From Rhodopseudomonas julia (GTDB lineage: Bacteria; Pseudomonadota; Alphaproteobacteria; Rhizobiales; Afifellaceae): a stretch of DNA of 64,000 nt. A program made the translations under genes and the position numbers. Location of the stretch: assembly GCF_030813515.1 (NCBI RefSeq), contig NZ_JAUSUK010000001.1, forward strand, positions 682,001 through 746,000, read 5' to 3'. Each line of letters begins with the position of its first letter. The stretch's first letter is position 1. Below are positions 17,397 through 25,764 of the stretch, piece by piece. Below the pieces are notes generated by a model that had not been told where the DNA came from, made no database searches, and saw only the letters and a list, made by a program, of their open reading frames with translations.

Positions 17397-18253
17397 GCCT
17401 TTCCGGAAAGACGCTGTTCATCACCGGGGCCTCGCGCGGCATCGGCCTCGCCATCGCCCTCAGAGCCGCGGCCGATGGTGCCAATGTGGCCATAGCCGCC
17501 AAGACGGCACGCCCGCATCCGAAACTCGAAGGCACGATCTTCACGGCCGCAGAAGCCATCGAAAAGGCTGGCGGCAAGGCGCTGCCGCTCGAAGTCGACA
17601 TTCGCGAGGAGGCCGCCGTCAAGGAGGCAGTGGCGAAGACCGCAGAGACCTTCGGCGGCATCGACATCGTCGTCAACAACGCCTCCGCCATTCAGCTGAC
17701 GAAGACGCCCGACACCGAGATGCGCCGCTTCGACCTGATGCATCAGGTCAACACGCGCGGCAGCTTCCTCGTCACCAAAACGGCGCTGCCCTACCTCGAA
17801 AAGGCAGAGAACCCGCACGTTCTCATGCTGTCGCCGCCGCTCGACATCACCGAGAAATGGTTCGCGCCGCATGTTGCCTATTCTCTGGCGAAATACGGCA
17901 TGAGCCTTTGCGTTCTGGGCTTCGCCGGCGAATTCCGTTCGAAAGGAATTGCCGTCAACGCGCTTTGGCCGCGCACGACCATCGCAACGGCGGCCATCAA
18001 GAACGTCGTCGGTGGCGAGGCGATGATGCGCGCGTCACGCAAGCCGGATATCCTGGCGGACGCGGCCTGGCGCATCTTCCAGAAGCCGTCGCGCGAATTC
18101 ACCGGCAATTTTTTGATCGACGACACGTTCCTGGCCGACGAAGGGGTGAGCGACTTCGATCAATATCGGGTCGATCCGACGGTCGCGCTGCAGCCGGATT
18201 TCTTCCTGCCGGCCGACAGCCAGCCGCCGACCTCTTTGAAGCCGGTCAGCTGA
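17393..18253 (+). CDS. Short-chain dehydrogenase/reductase, HSDL2-like
   Basis: NAD(P)-dependent oxidoreductase of 286 residues. TGASRGIG at the N-terminus is the cofactor glycine motif, NNASAI the structural motif, and YSLAKYG contains the catalytic Tyr-x3-Lys; the preceding MLSPPLDITEKWF carries the serine. The pattern AKTARPHPKLEGTIFTAAE is characteristic of the HSDL2/SDR group that acts with acyl-CoA metabolism. It is third in the operon after acyl-CoA dehydrogenase and enoyl-CoA hydratase, consistent with oxidising a 3-hydroxyacyl or related intermediate. The human-type SCP2 tail is absent. Confidence 0.88.
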   Translation: MSLSGKTLFITGASRGIGLAIALRAAADGANVAIAAKTARPHPKLEGTIFTAAEAIEKAGGKALPLEVDIREEAAVKEAVAKTAETFGGIDIVVNNASAIQLTKTPDTEMRRFDLMHQVNTRGSFLVTKTALPYLEKAENPHVLMLSPPLDITEKWFAPHVAYSLAKYGMSLCVLGFAGEFRSKGIAVNALWPRTTIATAAIKNVVGGEAMMRASRKPDILADAAWRIFQKPSREFTGNFLIDDTFLADEGVSDFDQYRVDPTVALQPDFFLPADSQPPTSLKPVS

Positions 18254-18291
18254 CGCTCATCGTCTCTCAGATGATCCCGTGACGGGGCAGA

Positions 18292-19323
18292 TCAGGCGGA
18301 GGCTTTGCGCTCCGCCTTGGTCGCACGCCACTTCTTCATCAGGGCTTCAAGCTCCGCGTCATGCGCCTCTGGCAGCGTGATGCGGAGGGAGACGAGAAGA
18401 TCGCCACGGCCGCCCGTCGACGTCGGGAGGCCTTTGCCTTTGAGGCGCATCACCCGCCCGCCGCTGGTGTGGGCCGGCACCGTGAGGCTCACATTGCCTT
18501 CGAGGGTCGGGACCGTCGCCTTGCCGCCGAGGACGGCATCCTCCAGCGACACGGCAACGTCCGTCCTAAGATCTGAACCGTCCACCTTGAAGCGTGGATG
18601 CGGCACGAAGCGTACGGTGATCCGCGCATCGCCCGAAGGCCCGCCCTGCGGCGAAGCATAGCCCTGCCCACGGAGGCGGATCACCTGGCCGTCCTTCACG
18701 CCTTTCGGCAGCGTCAGCGCCACGTCGCGCCCGTCGGGCAGCGTCACGGTCGGCTTCTTCCCGGCCACCAGGTCTTCCAGGGTCACGGCAACTTCGGCCT
18801 TCAGATCGGTGCCTTTTGGCGGCTGCGCAGTGGCACCTGCCCGCCGTCCCGCGCCGGGCTGAGGCCCCGCCCCTTGCGCACCGCCGAAGGCGCCGAAGAT
18901 GGAGTTCAGCACGTCTTCCTCATCCATCCCGCCCGTATGCGTGGTGCGAGGCCCGCGGCCTCCGCTGGAAAACCGGAAGCTGCGCGCACGCCCTCCACCG
19001 CCCCGGCCGAAGCTTGAAAAGATATCGGAAAAACCGCGTGGGTCGAAGTCAGCATTTTGCGCACCGCCGCCAGCAAAACCCTCGAAGCCGGCAAAACGAG
19101 GCTTGCCCTCGGCATCGATCTCGCCGCGGTCGAACTTCTCACGCTTGTCCTTGTCCCCTAGGATCTCGTAAGCGGAATTGACCTCGGCGAACCTTTCGGC
19201 CGACGTCGGGTCCCCGGCGTTGTGGTCCGGATGGTTGGCCTTGGCCAGCTTGCGGTAGGCGCGCTTGATCTCGGCGGCGCTCGCCGTGCGTGACAGACCC
19301 AAGACATCATAGGGGTCGCGCAT
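18292..19323 (-). CDS. DnaJ-like co-chaperone without zinc finger (CbpA type)
   Basis: 343 residues. The J domain occupies about residues 1-68 with the HPD triad in KANHPDHNAGD. A Gly/Phe/Arg-rich linker (about 75-170) follows, then two beta-sandwich client-binding domains; the CxxCxGxG zinc repeats of true DnaJ are missing, so this is a type II J protein. The ATG at 19323 is chosen because AAAGGAGA sits just upstream; an in-frame upstream ATG adds only eight residues. It should stimulate DnaK and hand over unfolded clients. It lies 81 bases after the RT0821-type lipoprotein gene on the same strand. Confidence 0.9.
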   Translation of the reverse strand: MRDPYDVLGLSRTASAAEIKRAYRKLAKANHPDHNAGDPTSAERFAEVNSAYEILGDKDKREKFDRGEIDAEGKPRFAGFEGFAGGGAQNADFDPRGFSDIFSSFGRGGGGRARSFRFSSGGRGPRTTHTGGMDEEDVLNSIFGAFGGAQGAGPQPGAGRRAGATAQPPKGTDLKAEVAVTLEDLVAGKKPTVTLPDGRDVALTLPKGVKDGQVIRLRGQGYASPQGGPSGDARITVRFVPHPRFKVDGSDLRTDVAVSLEDAVLGGKATVPTLEGNVSLTVPAHTSGGRVMRLKGKGLPTSTGGRGDLLVSLRITLPEAHDAELEALMKKWRATKAERKASA

Positions 19324-19404
19324 GGATCTCCTTTCCCGATTTGGCATAACGTACGGCCAAAATATGGGAACGGCACGTTGAAAATGCCACTCTTGCCCGC
19401 AAGC

Positions 19405-19881
19405 CTAACTCGGCTCGGTCGCCAGAGCCTCCATCTGCACGACGCCGCTTGCCTGATCCTTGCACAAGGTGCCGCCGAATCGGTGGACGCCGCCGACGCT
19501 CGTCACAGTCGCTTCGATGTCGCGACAGGTTCGGCTGGCGTTTTGCGAGGTCTGCGACAGGGGCCGCACCTTGCCGGCCGAACCGGTGACCTCGTTGATC
19601 CAATCGATGCCGTCTTTCGGCATGGTGTCGATCCCAGCGATCCCCGCGGTCTGGCCGATCCGGGCGGCATCGGAATACGACAATGCCTCCGGCAGCGGTT
19701 CTTGCACGACGACGGCTGGTCCGATCGAACCCGTGGTGATGGCAGGACTTTCATCGGCGTGACCGCCGAAAGGTATCGTGATGGAGCCACAGCCTGCCAG
19801 GCTGACCGAGAGCAAGGCTGCCAGCACCGTTTGCTTCTGGAGGAGCGGGCCTTCACCGTGGTAGGGGCTGATACGCGACAC
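19405..19881 (-). CDS. RT0821/Lpp0805-like surface lipoprotein
   Basis: About 158 residues with a lipobox (SLAGC) after a hydrophobic stretch, so a predicted lipoprotein processed by LspA. The mature part contains [11 protein letters not shown] and a C-terminal domain [11 protein letters not shown] ... CRDIEATVT ... GTLCKDQ that matches the RT0821/Lpp0805 surface-antigen pattern with its two cysteines. The start is uncertain: GTG at 19881 gives a credible basic n-region ([12 protein letters not shown]), TTG at 19938 would overlap pdxH, and GTG at 19827 lacks positive charge. With 19881, the start is only 17 bases from the divergent pdxH start. This gene next to dnaJ-like and pdxH is a recurrent Rhizobiales order. 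Confidence 0.7.
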   Translation of the reverse strand: MSRISPYHGEGPLLQKQTVLAALLSVSLAGCGSITIPFGGHADESPAITTGSIGPAVVVQEPLPEALSYSDAARIGQTAGIAGIDTMPKDGIDWINEVTGSAGKVRPLSQTSQNASRTCRDIEATVTSVGGVHRFGGTLCKDQASGVVQMEALATEPS

Positions 19882-19898
19882 TGATAACCGACACCAAA

Positions 19899-20531
19899 AT
19901 GACTCTTCCGCGAAAAGATGCCCCCTCAGAGTTAACAAGCGGTGACTTTACCGCCTACGGCGATCCCTTTTCCCTTTTCGGAGATTGGATGCGCGAGGCG
20001 ACCGCTTCCGAGCCGAACGATCCGAACGCCGTCGCGGTCGCAACCGCCGACGAGACGGGGCTGCCGGATGTGCGCATGGTGCTTCTCAAAAGCTGGGACG
20101 AGCGCGGATTCGTGTTTTATACCAACCTTGAAAGCCGGAAGGGCGAACAGCTCGCGGCCAATCCCAAGGCCGCGATGTGTTTCCACTGGAAGTCGCTCGC
20201 CCGGCAAATCCGCATCCGCGGCAATGTCGAGGCCGTGTCCGACGAAGAGGCCGACGCCTATTATGACAGCCGGCCCAGAATGAGCCGGATCGGGGCCTGG
20301 GCGAGCCGCCAGTCGCGACCGCTCGAAAGCCGCTTTGCGCTGGAAAAGGCGGTTGCGACCGAAACCGCCCGCTTCGGCACCGGCAAGGTGCCGCGGCCGC
20401 CCTTCTGGAGCGGCTTCCGGCTGGTGCCCGTCCAGATCGAGTTCTGGAACAACGGCGCCTTCCGTCTGCACGACCGTATCCGCTTCACCCCACACGAAAA
20501 CGGCTGGCAGAAGCAGCGTCTCTATCCCTGA
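19899..20531 (+). CDS. pdxH: Pyridoxamine/pyridoxine 5'-phosphate oxidase
   Basis: FMN flavoprotein that oxidises PNP and PMP to pyridoxal 5'-phosphate. 210 residues with the expected [22 protein letters not shown] start of the split barrel, [10 protein letters not shown], and the C-terminal [14 protein letters not shown] and RLHDRIRF segments that bind FMN phosphate and substrate. The ATG lacks a clear Shine-Dalgarno sequence and lies 17 bases from the probable start of the divergent lipoprotein gene, so its leader must overlap that gene. It converges on the cell wall hydrolase gene with seven bases between stops. Confidence 0.95.
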   Translation: MTLPRKDAPSELTSGDFTAYGDPFSLFGDWMREATASEPNDPNAVAVATADETGLPDVRMVLLKSWDERGFVFYTNLESRKGEQLAANPKAAMCFHWKSLARQIRIRGNVEAVSDEEADAYYDSRPRMSRIGAWASRQSRPLESRFALEKAVATETARFGTGKVPRPPFWSGFRLVPVQIEFWNNGAFRLHDRIRFTPHENGWQKQRLYP

Positions 20532-20538
20532 TCGGCGT

Positions 20539-21147
20539 TCAGGCGCGGGCCTCCAGATAGAACAGATGCGTGCCGATCTGGCCCGTCTGCTTCAGCCGGT
20601 TCGCCCAGCCGGGTGCCACGTAATCCGCGTGGTAGTGCGTGGACTGCCAGAGAGGCCCTTTCCAGAGCCCCTTTGAGCCACAGCCCTTCCTGCACGCCAA
20701 CAACCATTTGGCGCGGCGGCGGATGTCGTGCCAGCTCTTCTTATCGGCGACAAGATCGGGCTTGCCGTCACAGGCGAAGGAAAACTGGCAACGGTTGCGC
20801 TTCTCGGCGTTCTGAAAGACCACACCACAGATCGTGTCGGGATAATGCTTGTCCTTGACCCGGTTCAGGATCACGCGACCCACGGCGATCTGCCCCTTGG
20901 CCGTCTCGCCGCGCGCTTCGAAATAGAGCGCTTTGGCGAGACATTCGCTCGCCGATTTTGACGGCATCTCCGAAGCATCTGCATGCTTGCCTGCCGGCCC
21001 GACCAAAGCCGGCCGCGGCTGAGGCAACAGCCCCTCATAGGCCTCCCCCGCATGCGCATGGCCAGAGGCGAGCAGCGTTGCACCGAGCAGAAGCGCAGCC
21101 GCACCCCGTGCCGCGCCGTCGAGGGCGCGCCAGACATATCCCATCAT
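20539..21147 (-). CDS. SleB-like cell wall hydrolase, exported
   Basis: 202 residues. Residues about 8-33 form a signal sequence or anchor (AALLLGATLLASGHAHA). The C-terminal half is a SleB/hydrolase_2 domain: CLAKALYFEARGE with the catalytic Glu, QIAVGRVILNRVKDKHYPDTICGVVFQ, CQFSFACDG and the WQSTHYHADYV end. Such enzymes cleave the glycan strand of peptidoglycan as lytic transglycosylase-like hydrolases. A second murein enzyme, the MltB-type protein, lies 1.8 kb away. The gene has its own likely promoter in the 165-base gap downstream of the SOUL genes. Confidence 0.85.
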   Translation of the reverse strand: MMGYVWRALDGAARGAAALLLGATLLASGHAHAGEAYEGLLPQPRPALVGPAGKHADASEMPSKSASECLAKALYFEARGETAKGQIAVGRVILNRVKDKHYPDTICGVVFQNAEKRNRCQFSFACDGKPDLVADKKSWHDIRRRAKWLLACRKGCGSKGLWKGPLWQSTHYHADYVAPGWANRLKQTGQIGTHLFYLEARA

Positions 21148-21311
21148 TTTCCCTTTGCCGCATGGGCGGGGTCAAAGCCCCGCTCTCTTCCCGAGGGTGC
21201 GCTTCGCGGAGAAGTTGGGCGACAATGCGAAACTGATGGGGAGATTTCCGGACGGCCTTAAGCTTCGGACAAGCCTTGCGAATCCGGAATTTGGGGCAAC
21301 AGGCCCCAGGC

Positions 21312-21992
21312 TCAGGGGGAGATTGGGAGAAACACCTCGTGTTGGCGGCCGAAGGGAAGGGCCCGGGAAAGCCCGTAATAGGCGTAAAAAACCGGCCCGG
21401 CGGCCTCAAGCCCTTCATCCTCCACGAAATCTTCCAGCATCACGCGATTGATGCCGAAGGCGGCGGCGTCCGTCGACGAAAAACGGAGAACGGCGAGGCG
21501 CTGCGCCGGCACGGAAATGACGCGCAGGCGCGGGTCGACGGTTTCAAAGCCGGAATCCGCCGAGTGGGCCGCCCGCAGAGGCAGACGGACGGACCAGCGC
21601 CCGTGGGCGAAATCGGCATCGTCGCCACCGGCCTCGTTTGAACGCAGGGATTGCATCGCCGGATCGAGAAGCGCGGCCAGCCCCCGCCCGTCTCCGTTCA
21701 CCGCACTCAGACGCTCGAACGCGCGCTGAAGCGCGTCGTCGCGGCCACCGTAGAGCGACATCTCCAAGGCGTGAAAAGTCGGGTAGTCGCGGATTTCATA
21801 ATCGCCGTCGCGGTAGATCACACGCCCGCGCAGCATCTGGCGCCGCGGCACCATGCGCTCGACCGCATAGGCGCCGAGGCCGAGCCCGACAAGCGCCGCC
21901 CCCAGGATCAAAGCGGGCCCGGCCTTGCCGGGCCCCGCTCGATCCACGGAGGGCGATTGGGTGTGATCCCGTTCGGGGGAATCCGTCCTCAC
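21312..21992 (-). CDS. SOUL-family heme-binding-like protein, divergent copy
   Basis: 226 residues. A membrane segment at about residues 27-44 (ALILGAALVGLGLGAYAV) precedes a SOUL-like domain: YRDGDYEIRDYPTFHALEMS at the start and FEDEG-type C-terminal strand LEDFVEDEGLEAAGPVFYAYYG. Between them the hallmark KIAMTAPV motif seen in the neighbour is missing, replaced by a longer unrelated loop (about 95-125), so this copy is divergent and may not bind heme in the same way. It starts with GTG overlapping the upstream paralogue by four bases (GTGA), a tight translational coupling. Confidence 0.75.
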   Translation of the reverse strand: MRTDSPERDHTQSPSVDRAGPGKAGPALILGAALVGLGLGAYAVERMVPRRQMLRGRVIYRDGDYEIRDYPTFHALEMSLYGGRDDALQRAFERLSAVNGDGRGLAALLDPAMQSLRSNEAGGDDADFAHGRWSVRLPLRAAHSADSGFETVDPRLRVISVPAQRLAVLRFSSTDAAAFGINRVMLEDFVEDEGLEAAGPVFYAYYGLSRALPFGRQHEVFLPISP

Positions 21993-22819
21993 GCCTCGCT
22001 GACCTCCACCATGATTTCGTTGCGGCGCATGAAGCCCGGCGTCATCGGCGGATTGTAATAGGCGTAGATCGGCTCGCCGATCGCCTTCAGACCGTGATCC
22101 TCGATGAAGACACGAAGGGCCTCCAGATTCTCAAGCGCCAGCCGGTCGTTCATCTGGCCTGAGAAGGTGACGGTCGCCACGCGGCGCGGAGAAATCTCCT
22201 TCAGGACGACATCGTCCTGTGCCGGCTTCGGCAAGGTTGCCAGCGTCCATTTGGCCGGCATGATGAAGCGCACGGCCCAGCCACGACGCCGGCCGTTCTC
22301 GCCGACAAGCGGCGCCTGTACGACGGGGGCGGTCATGGCAATCTTCTTGCCCGGCCGCTGGCGGGCGAAAATATAATCGGCAAGCTTCTGGAAGCCGGCC
22401 TTCAATGCCTGATCGCGGCGCCCCGTGGCGCTGGTCTCTGCCACCACCTGCTTGCCGTATTCACGAACCTCGAACTCGCTCTTGCTGTCGACGACTTCGT
22501 AATCAGGCTCTTCGATATAAAGGCTCGTGCGACGCGCGGCATAGATCGCGCCGCCGACCAGAACGAGCGCTGCGCCGGCCGCGACGACCCCGGCAATGCC
22601 CGGGCGCTCACGCACGTAGTCGCTGCCGTGATGATACCATTGAGCCGGCCGGTCATACCAATGCGGTTCGGGCCGGCGCCACGGATTGGCACGGCCGGCG
22701 CGGCGCGTGACGGCGCGGCCGGTGTCGGCGACCGAACGCCCCTTCTCTTCGAGATTGTCCTGCAGTTTTTCCAGCGTATCGCGCAATTCGGCGTAGCTGC
22801 GGGAAAGAGCGTTCGGCAT
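21989..22819 (-). CDS. SOUL-family heme-binding protein with N-terminal helix and membrane anchor
   Basis: 276 residues. Residues 7-35 form a charged amphipathic helix (ELRDTLEKLQDNLEEKG), residues about 75-93 a membrane segment (GIAGVVAAGAALVLVGGAIY), then a canonical SOUL domain beginning PDYEVVDSKSEFEVREYG and including KKIAMTAPVVQ and EPIYAYYNPPMTPGFMRRNE. SOUL proteins bind heme or tetrapyrroles; the bacterial role is unclear. The ATG at 22819 follows AAGGAG and is preferred to the upstream in-frame ATG. It is first of a two-gene unit and diverges from the lytic transglycosylase gene. Confidence 0.85.
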   Translation of the reverse strand: MPNALSRSYAELRDTLEKLQDNLEEKGRSVADTGRAVTRRAGRANPWRRPEPHWYDRPAQWYHHGSDYVRERPGIAGVVAAGAALVLVGGAIYAARRTSLYIEEPDYEVVDSKSEFEVREYGKQVVAETSATGRRDQALKAGFQKLADYIFARQRPGKKIAMTAPVVQAPLVGENGRRRGWAVRFIMPAKWTLATLPKPAQDDVVLKEISPRRVATVTFSGQMNDRLALENLEALRVFIEDHGLKAIGEPIYAYYNPPMTPGFMRRNEIMVEVSEA

Positions 22820-22948
22820 TGCATTCTCCTTGTTCGGGCGAGCGGCAGCGCATGCCGCCCCATTCGTGCAAAGGGAACGCGTCGACGGGCTTCCGGTTGC
22901 CCGCAGGAAGGGGTTTCCGTTTCGCAGCGGACATGATCTCATCAAGCC

Positions 22949-24199
22949 ATGCGAAATCTCTCGATCCTCAACGCCGCCTGCGGCGGCCGCGCGCCGCGTC
23001 GGGCCATCCCGCTAGCGCTTCTGACCTGTCTTTGCCTCGTCCTCTCTGCCGGGGGGAGTTCGGCCGACACCGCCTGCCGCAAGGGGCAGAGTTTTGACGC
23101 CTGGCTCAAGGACTTCACCGCGGAAGGCGCTAGGAAGGGGCTGACGCGGCGCAGCCTTTCTGAGGTTCACGGCCTCAGCCTCGACAGCAAAGTCCTGGCA
23201 AACGACCGCGGCCAGCCGAGCCTCTCCTTGAGTTTCACGGAGTTCGCAGACCGCCTCATCTCGCGGAACCGTCTGTCGCGTGGCCGCGCCATGCTCGACC
23301 GCTATGCCTCGACCTTCGCGGCGATCGAACGCGATTTTGGCGTGCAGGGTCCGGTGCTGGCCGCCTTTTGGGGCCTCGAGACGGATTTCGGCGGCTATAT
23401 GGGCGAGTTCTCCTCGCTGCGGTCGCTCGCCACCCTCGCCTATGATTGCCGGCGTTCGGAGCTTTTTCGCGAAGAACTCCTCGCAGCCCTCGTGCTTCTG
23501 GAACGCGGCGACCTCACGCCCGAAGAAATGCGCGGCGCCTGGGCAGGCGAGATCGGTCAGGTGCAATTCACCCCCTCGAACTATCTGAAATTCGGTCTCG
23601 ATTATGACGGCGACGGTCGGCGCGATCTCGTCAAGAGCGTGCCCGACGCCCTTGCCTCAGCGGCGAAGTTTCTGCGCCATCTCGGCTGGCGCGCCAACGA
23701 ACCCTGGCTCGAAGAGGTCGAAGTCGGCCCCAACGTCCCCTGGGACAAGGCCGGACGGGGCCATTACCGCAGCCGTGCAGACTGGGCGCGCGACGGGGTG
23801 AGGCGCCGCGGGGGCGAGCGCCTGCCAGCAGATCGTGTGGATGCCGCCCTTGTTTTGCCGATGGGGCGTGACGGGCCGGCATTTCTCGCCTATCGCAACT
23901 TCGACATTTTCTGGGAATGGAACAATTCCTCGAATTATTCGCTGGCGGCAGCTTATTTCGCCACGCGCCTCGCCGGGGCACCGCCGATGCGGCGGGGAAA
24001 TCCGGCCGCCATGCTTTCCTCGAAGGAGCTCCTCGAAGTGCAGACGCGTCTCAACCGCCTCGGCTATGACGCCGGGCCGCCGGACGGGCGGCTCGGCCAG
24101 AAGACGCGCACAGGCGTGCGTGCGGCTCAGCTTGCCTTCGGCCTCCCCGCAGACGGCTATCCGACGCGCGCCCTCCTAGAGCGGCTTCGCCGGCAATAG
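22949..24199 (+). CDS. MltB-type lytic murein transglycosylase with peptidoglycan-binding domain
   Basis: 416 residues, exported: signal peptide about 1-39 (RAIPLALLTCLCLVLSAGGSSADT) without a lipobox. The SLT_2/MltB catalytic domain (about 48-335) shows the Glu in FWGLETDFGGYMG and the conserved GEIGQVQFTPSNYL and WEWNNSSNYS segments. The C-terminal 60 residues are a PG_binding_1 repeat (LQTRLNRLGYDAGPPDG-like, ending RAAQLAFGLPADG). It cleaves glycan strands to 1,6-anhydro-muropeptides in the periplasm. It reads away from the SOUL genes across a 129-base divergent gap. Confidence 0.93.
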   Translation: MRNLSILNAACGGRAPRRAIPLALLTCLCLVLSAGGSSADTACRKGQSFDAWLKDFTAEGARKGLTRRSLSEVHGLSLDSKVLANDRGQPSLSLSFTEFADRLISRNRLSRGRAMLDRYASTFAAIERDFGVQGPVLAAFWGLETDFGGYMGEFSSLRSLATLAYDCRRSELFREELLAALVLLERGDLTPEEMRGAWAGEIGQVQFTPSNYLKFGLDYDGDGRRDLVKSVPDALASAAKFLRHLGWRANEPWLEEVEVGPNVPWDKAGRGHYRSRADWARDGVRRRGGERLPADRVDAALVLPMGRDGPAFLAYRNFDIFWEWNNSSNYSLAAAYFATRLAGAPPMRRGNPAAMLSSKELLEVQTRLNRLGYDAGPPDGRLGQKTRTGVRAAQLAFGLPADGYPTRALLERLRRQ

Positions 24200-24210
24200 G
24201 TACGAGAGCT

Positions 24211-25137
24211 GTGTCAAATCCATCGCCGCAGACTGCGCCGAAGGCTGCGCCGGCAACCTATGCGCTCGGGTCCATCGCCGTCGCACTTGCCGGAATCGCG
24301 CTGAAGCTTCTCGCCTGGAAGCTGACGGGCTCCGTCGCCCTTTTCTCCGACGCGCTTGAAAGCCTCGTCAACCTCGCTGCGGCCGCCGGAGCCTATATCG
24401 CGTTGCGGCAGGCGGCTCGTCCGCCCGATGACGGTCACCCCTTCGGGCACCATAAGGCGGAGTATTTTTCGGCCGTCGCCGAAGGCATCCTCATCATCGG
24501 CGCCGCTCTCCTCATCCTGAATGAGGCATGGAAGGCCTTCTTCGAACCCATTGTCCTCGAAGACCTCGGAATCGGCCTTTTCATCAACGCCCTCGCCGGC
24601 CTTCTCAACGCCGCCTGGGCGGCGCATCTCTTGCGTCAGGGCCGCCATTTCCGCTCCCCCGCGCTCATCGCCGATGCGAAGCATCTCTTCGCCGATGTTG
24701 CCACCTCCGTCGGCGTCATCGGTGGCGTGCTGGCGGCCGGCCTCACCGGCTATCTCATTCTCGACCCACTCCTGGCCGCGCTGGTCGCGATCAATGTCTT
24801 GTGGTCGGGCTGGCATCTCGTTCGCGGTTCTGTCGGCGGCCTCATGGACGAAGCCGCTCCTGCCGAAATCCGAGCCGAGATCCAGGAGCTCATTCAGGAA
24901 CACGGGGCGGGCTCGCTGCAGGCTCACGATCTGCGCACACGCGTCGCCGGCCAGCGGACGTTCCTGGAGTTCCATCTCGTCGTTCCGCGCGCCATGACGG
25001 TCGCGGAAGCCCATAAAATCTGCGATGCGATCGAAGACGGGCTCCGGCACAAGCTCGGAGACATCCATATCGCCATCCATGTGGAGCCGAGCGAGAAAGC
25101 CAAAGCCGAGGCCGAGGTGATCATCGCGTCGGAATGA
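24211..25137 (+). CDS. Cation diffusion facilitator transporter
   Basis: 308 residues with six predicted membrane helices and a cytoplasmic C-terminal domain, the CDF layout for H+-coupled efflux of divalent metals. The TM5 half-site is His158-x3-Asp162 (DAKHLFADV). The TM2 half-site, usually Asp/His-x3-Asp, is here Glu50-x3-Asn54 (SDALESLVN), a subfamily variant that affects metal choice. The HPFGHHKAEYF loop follows TM2. The C-terminal domain has the HVEPSEKAK tail. It starts with GTG, 11 bases after the transglycosylase stop, so probably shares its transcript. A perfect palindrome lies 9 bases after its stop. Confidence 0.9.
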   Translation: MSNPSPQTAPKAAPATYALGSIAVALAGIALKLLAWKLTGSVALFSDALESLVNLAAAAGAYIALRQAARPPDDGHPFGHHKAEYFSAVAEGILIIGAALLILNEAWKAFFEPIVLEDLGIGLFINALAGLLNAAWAAHLLRQGRHFRSPALIADAKHLFADVATSVGVIGGVLAAGLTGYLILDPLLAALVAINVLWSGWHLVRGSVGGLMDEAAPAEIRAEIQELIQEHGAGSLQAHDLRTRVAGQRTFLEFHLVVPRAMTVAEAHKICDAIEDGLRHKLGDIHIAIHVEPSEKAKAEAEVIIASE

Positions 25138-25145
25138 TGCGTGGC

Positions 25146-25168
25146 ATTTTCGACATTTTGTCGAAAAT
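25146..25168. repeat. Perfect 10-base inverted repeat downstream of the CDF gene
   Basis: ATTTTCGACA (25146-25155) and TGTCGAAAAT (25159-25168) are exact reverse complements around TTT. The element is AT-rich compared with its surroundings and lacks a following T-run, so it is not a classical terminator. It lies about 90 bases upstream of the secreted-protein gene at 25257 and could be an operator for that gene or a weak transcript end. Confidence 0.45.
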
Positions 25169-25256
25169 TCGCGGCAAGACTGAGCCGGCAAGGGAACGAA
25201 AAGCGGCGTAGATAATTTCTAAACCGCATCGTTTCACAAATAAAGCAGGTTCAAAT

Positions 25257-25664
25257 ATGTCCCCCATTCAATCCCTCTCATGGCGTAGCGCTGCGGCGAC
25301 CTTGGTTGTCTCGGCCGGGCTTTGTGCAGCATCCATGGCGCAGGCAGGACCGCTGCTGCCGGCGGGCGATGCCGCGCTCGCGCAAACCACCCCTATCCAG
25401 GTCCAAGCCAAAAAATCGCCAGACGAGCTGAGGCGAGACAAAAAAGCGAAACAACTCAACAACACCAAGAATATCCATCAAAAGAACGCCAAGCCGGACT
25501 TGATCCAACCCAAGACTAAGCCGGCCCCATCCGCCAGGAAGACACATCACAAAACGCCGAAATACGATCGCGCGCATGACGGGCCGCGCTTTCGCGAGAA
25601 GCGCACAAGCCACCCGTATTTCCACGATGGTTTTTATTACATGACGCAATGGTGGAAGCGGTAA
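25257..25664 (+). CDS. Small secreted basic protein, distantly BA14K-like
   Basis: 135 residues. A signal peptide (about 1-31, ending MAQAGP) leads to a Lys- and Asn-rich mature region (RRDKKAKQLNNTKN) and then His/Arg/Tyr-rich sequence ending HPYFHDGFYYMTQWWKR. That ending closely resembles HYHDGYYYSTPWW in the BA14K protein encoded next door, so the two share an ancestral module; this copy lacks the later cysteine-containing BA14K core. An AGCAGG motif precedes the ATG. Function unknown; a periplasmic or surface location is likely. Confidence 0.7.
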   Translation: MSPIQSLSWRSAAATLVVSAGLCAASMAQAGPLLPAGDAALAQTTPIQVQAKKSPDELRRDKKAKQLNNTKNIHQKNAKPDLIQPKTKPAPSARKTHHKTPKYDRAHDGPRFREKRTSHPYFHDGFYYMTQWWKR

Positions 25665-25764
25665 TCTGGCCTGCCGCGCAGCAAAACTGCGCCAGCGGGA
25701 ACAAAATCCCGGAGTTTTCGATTTCCCTCCGCGAAGGGGCTTATGGTAAGCCAGGAGAAATTGA

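Noticed and set aside
18294-18317. AGGCGGAG/CTCCGCCT hairpin at the SDR-dnaJ convergence as a terminator
   Set aside because: It lies within the dnaJ-like coding end and has no following T-run; chance in GC-rich coding DNA is likely.
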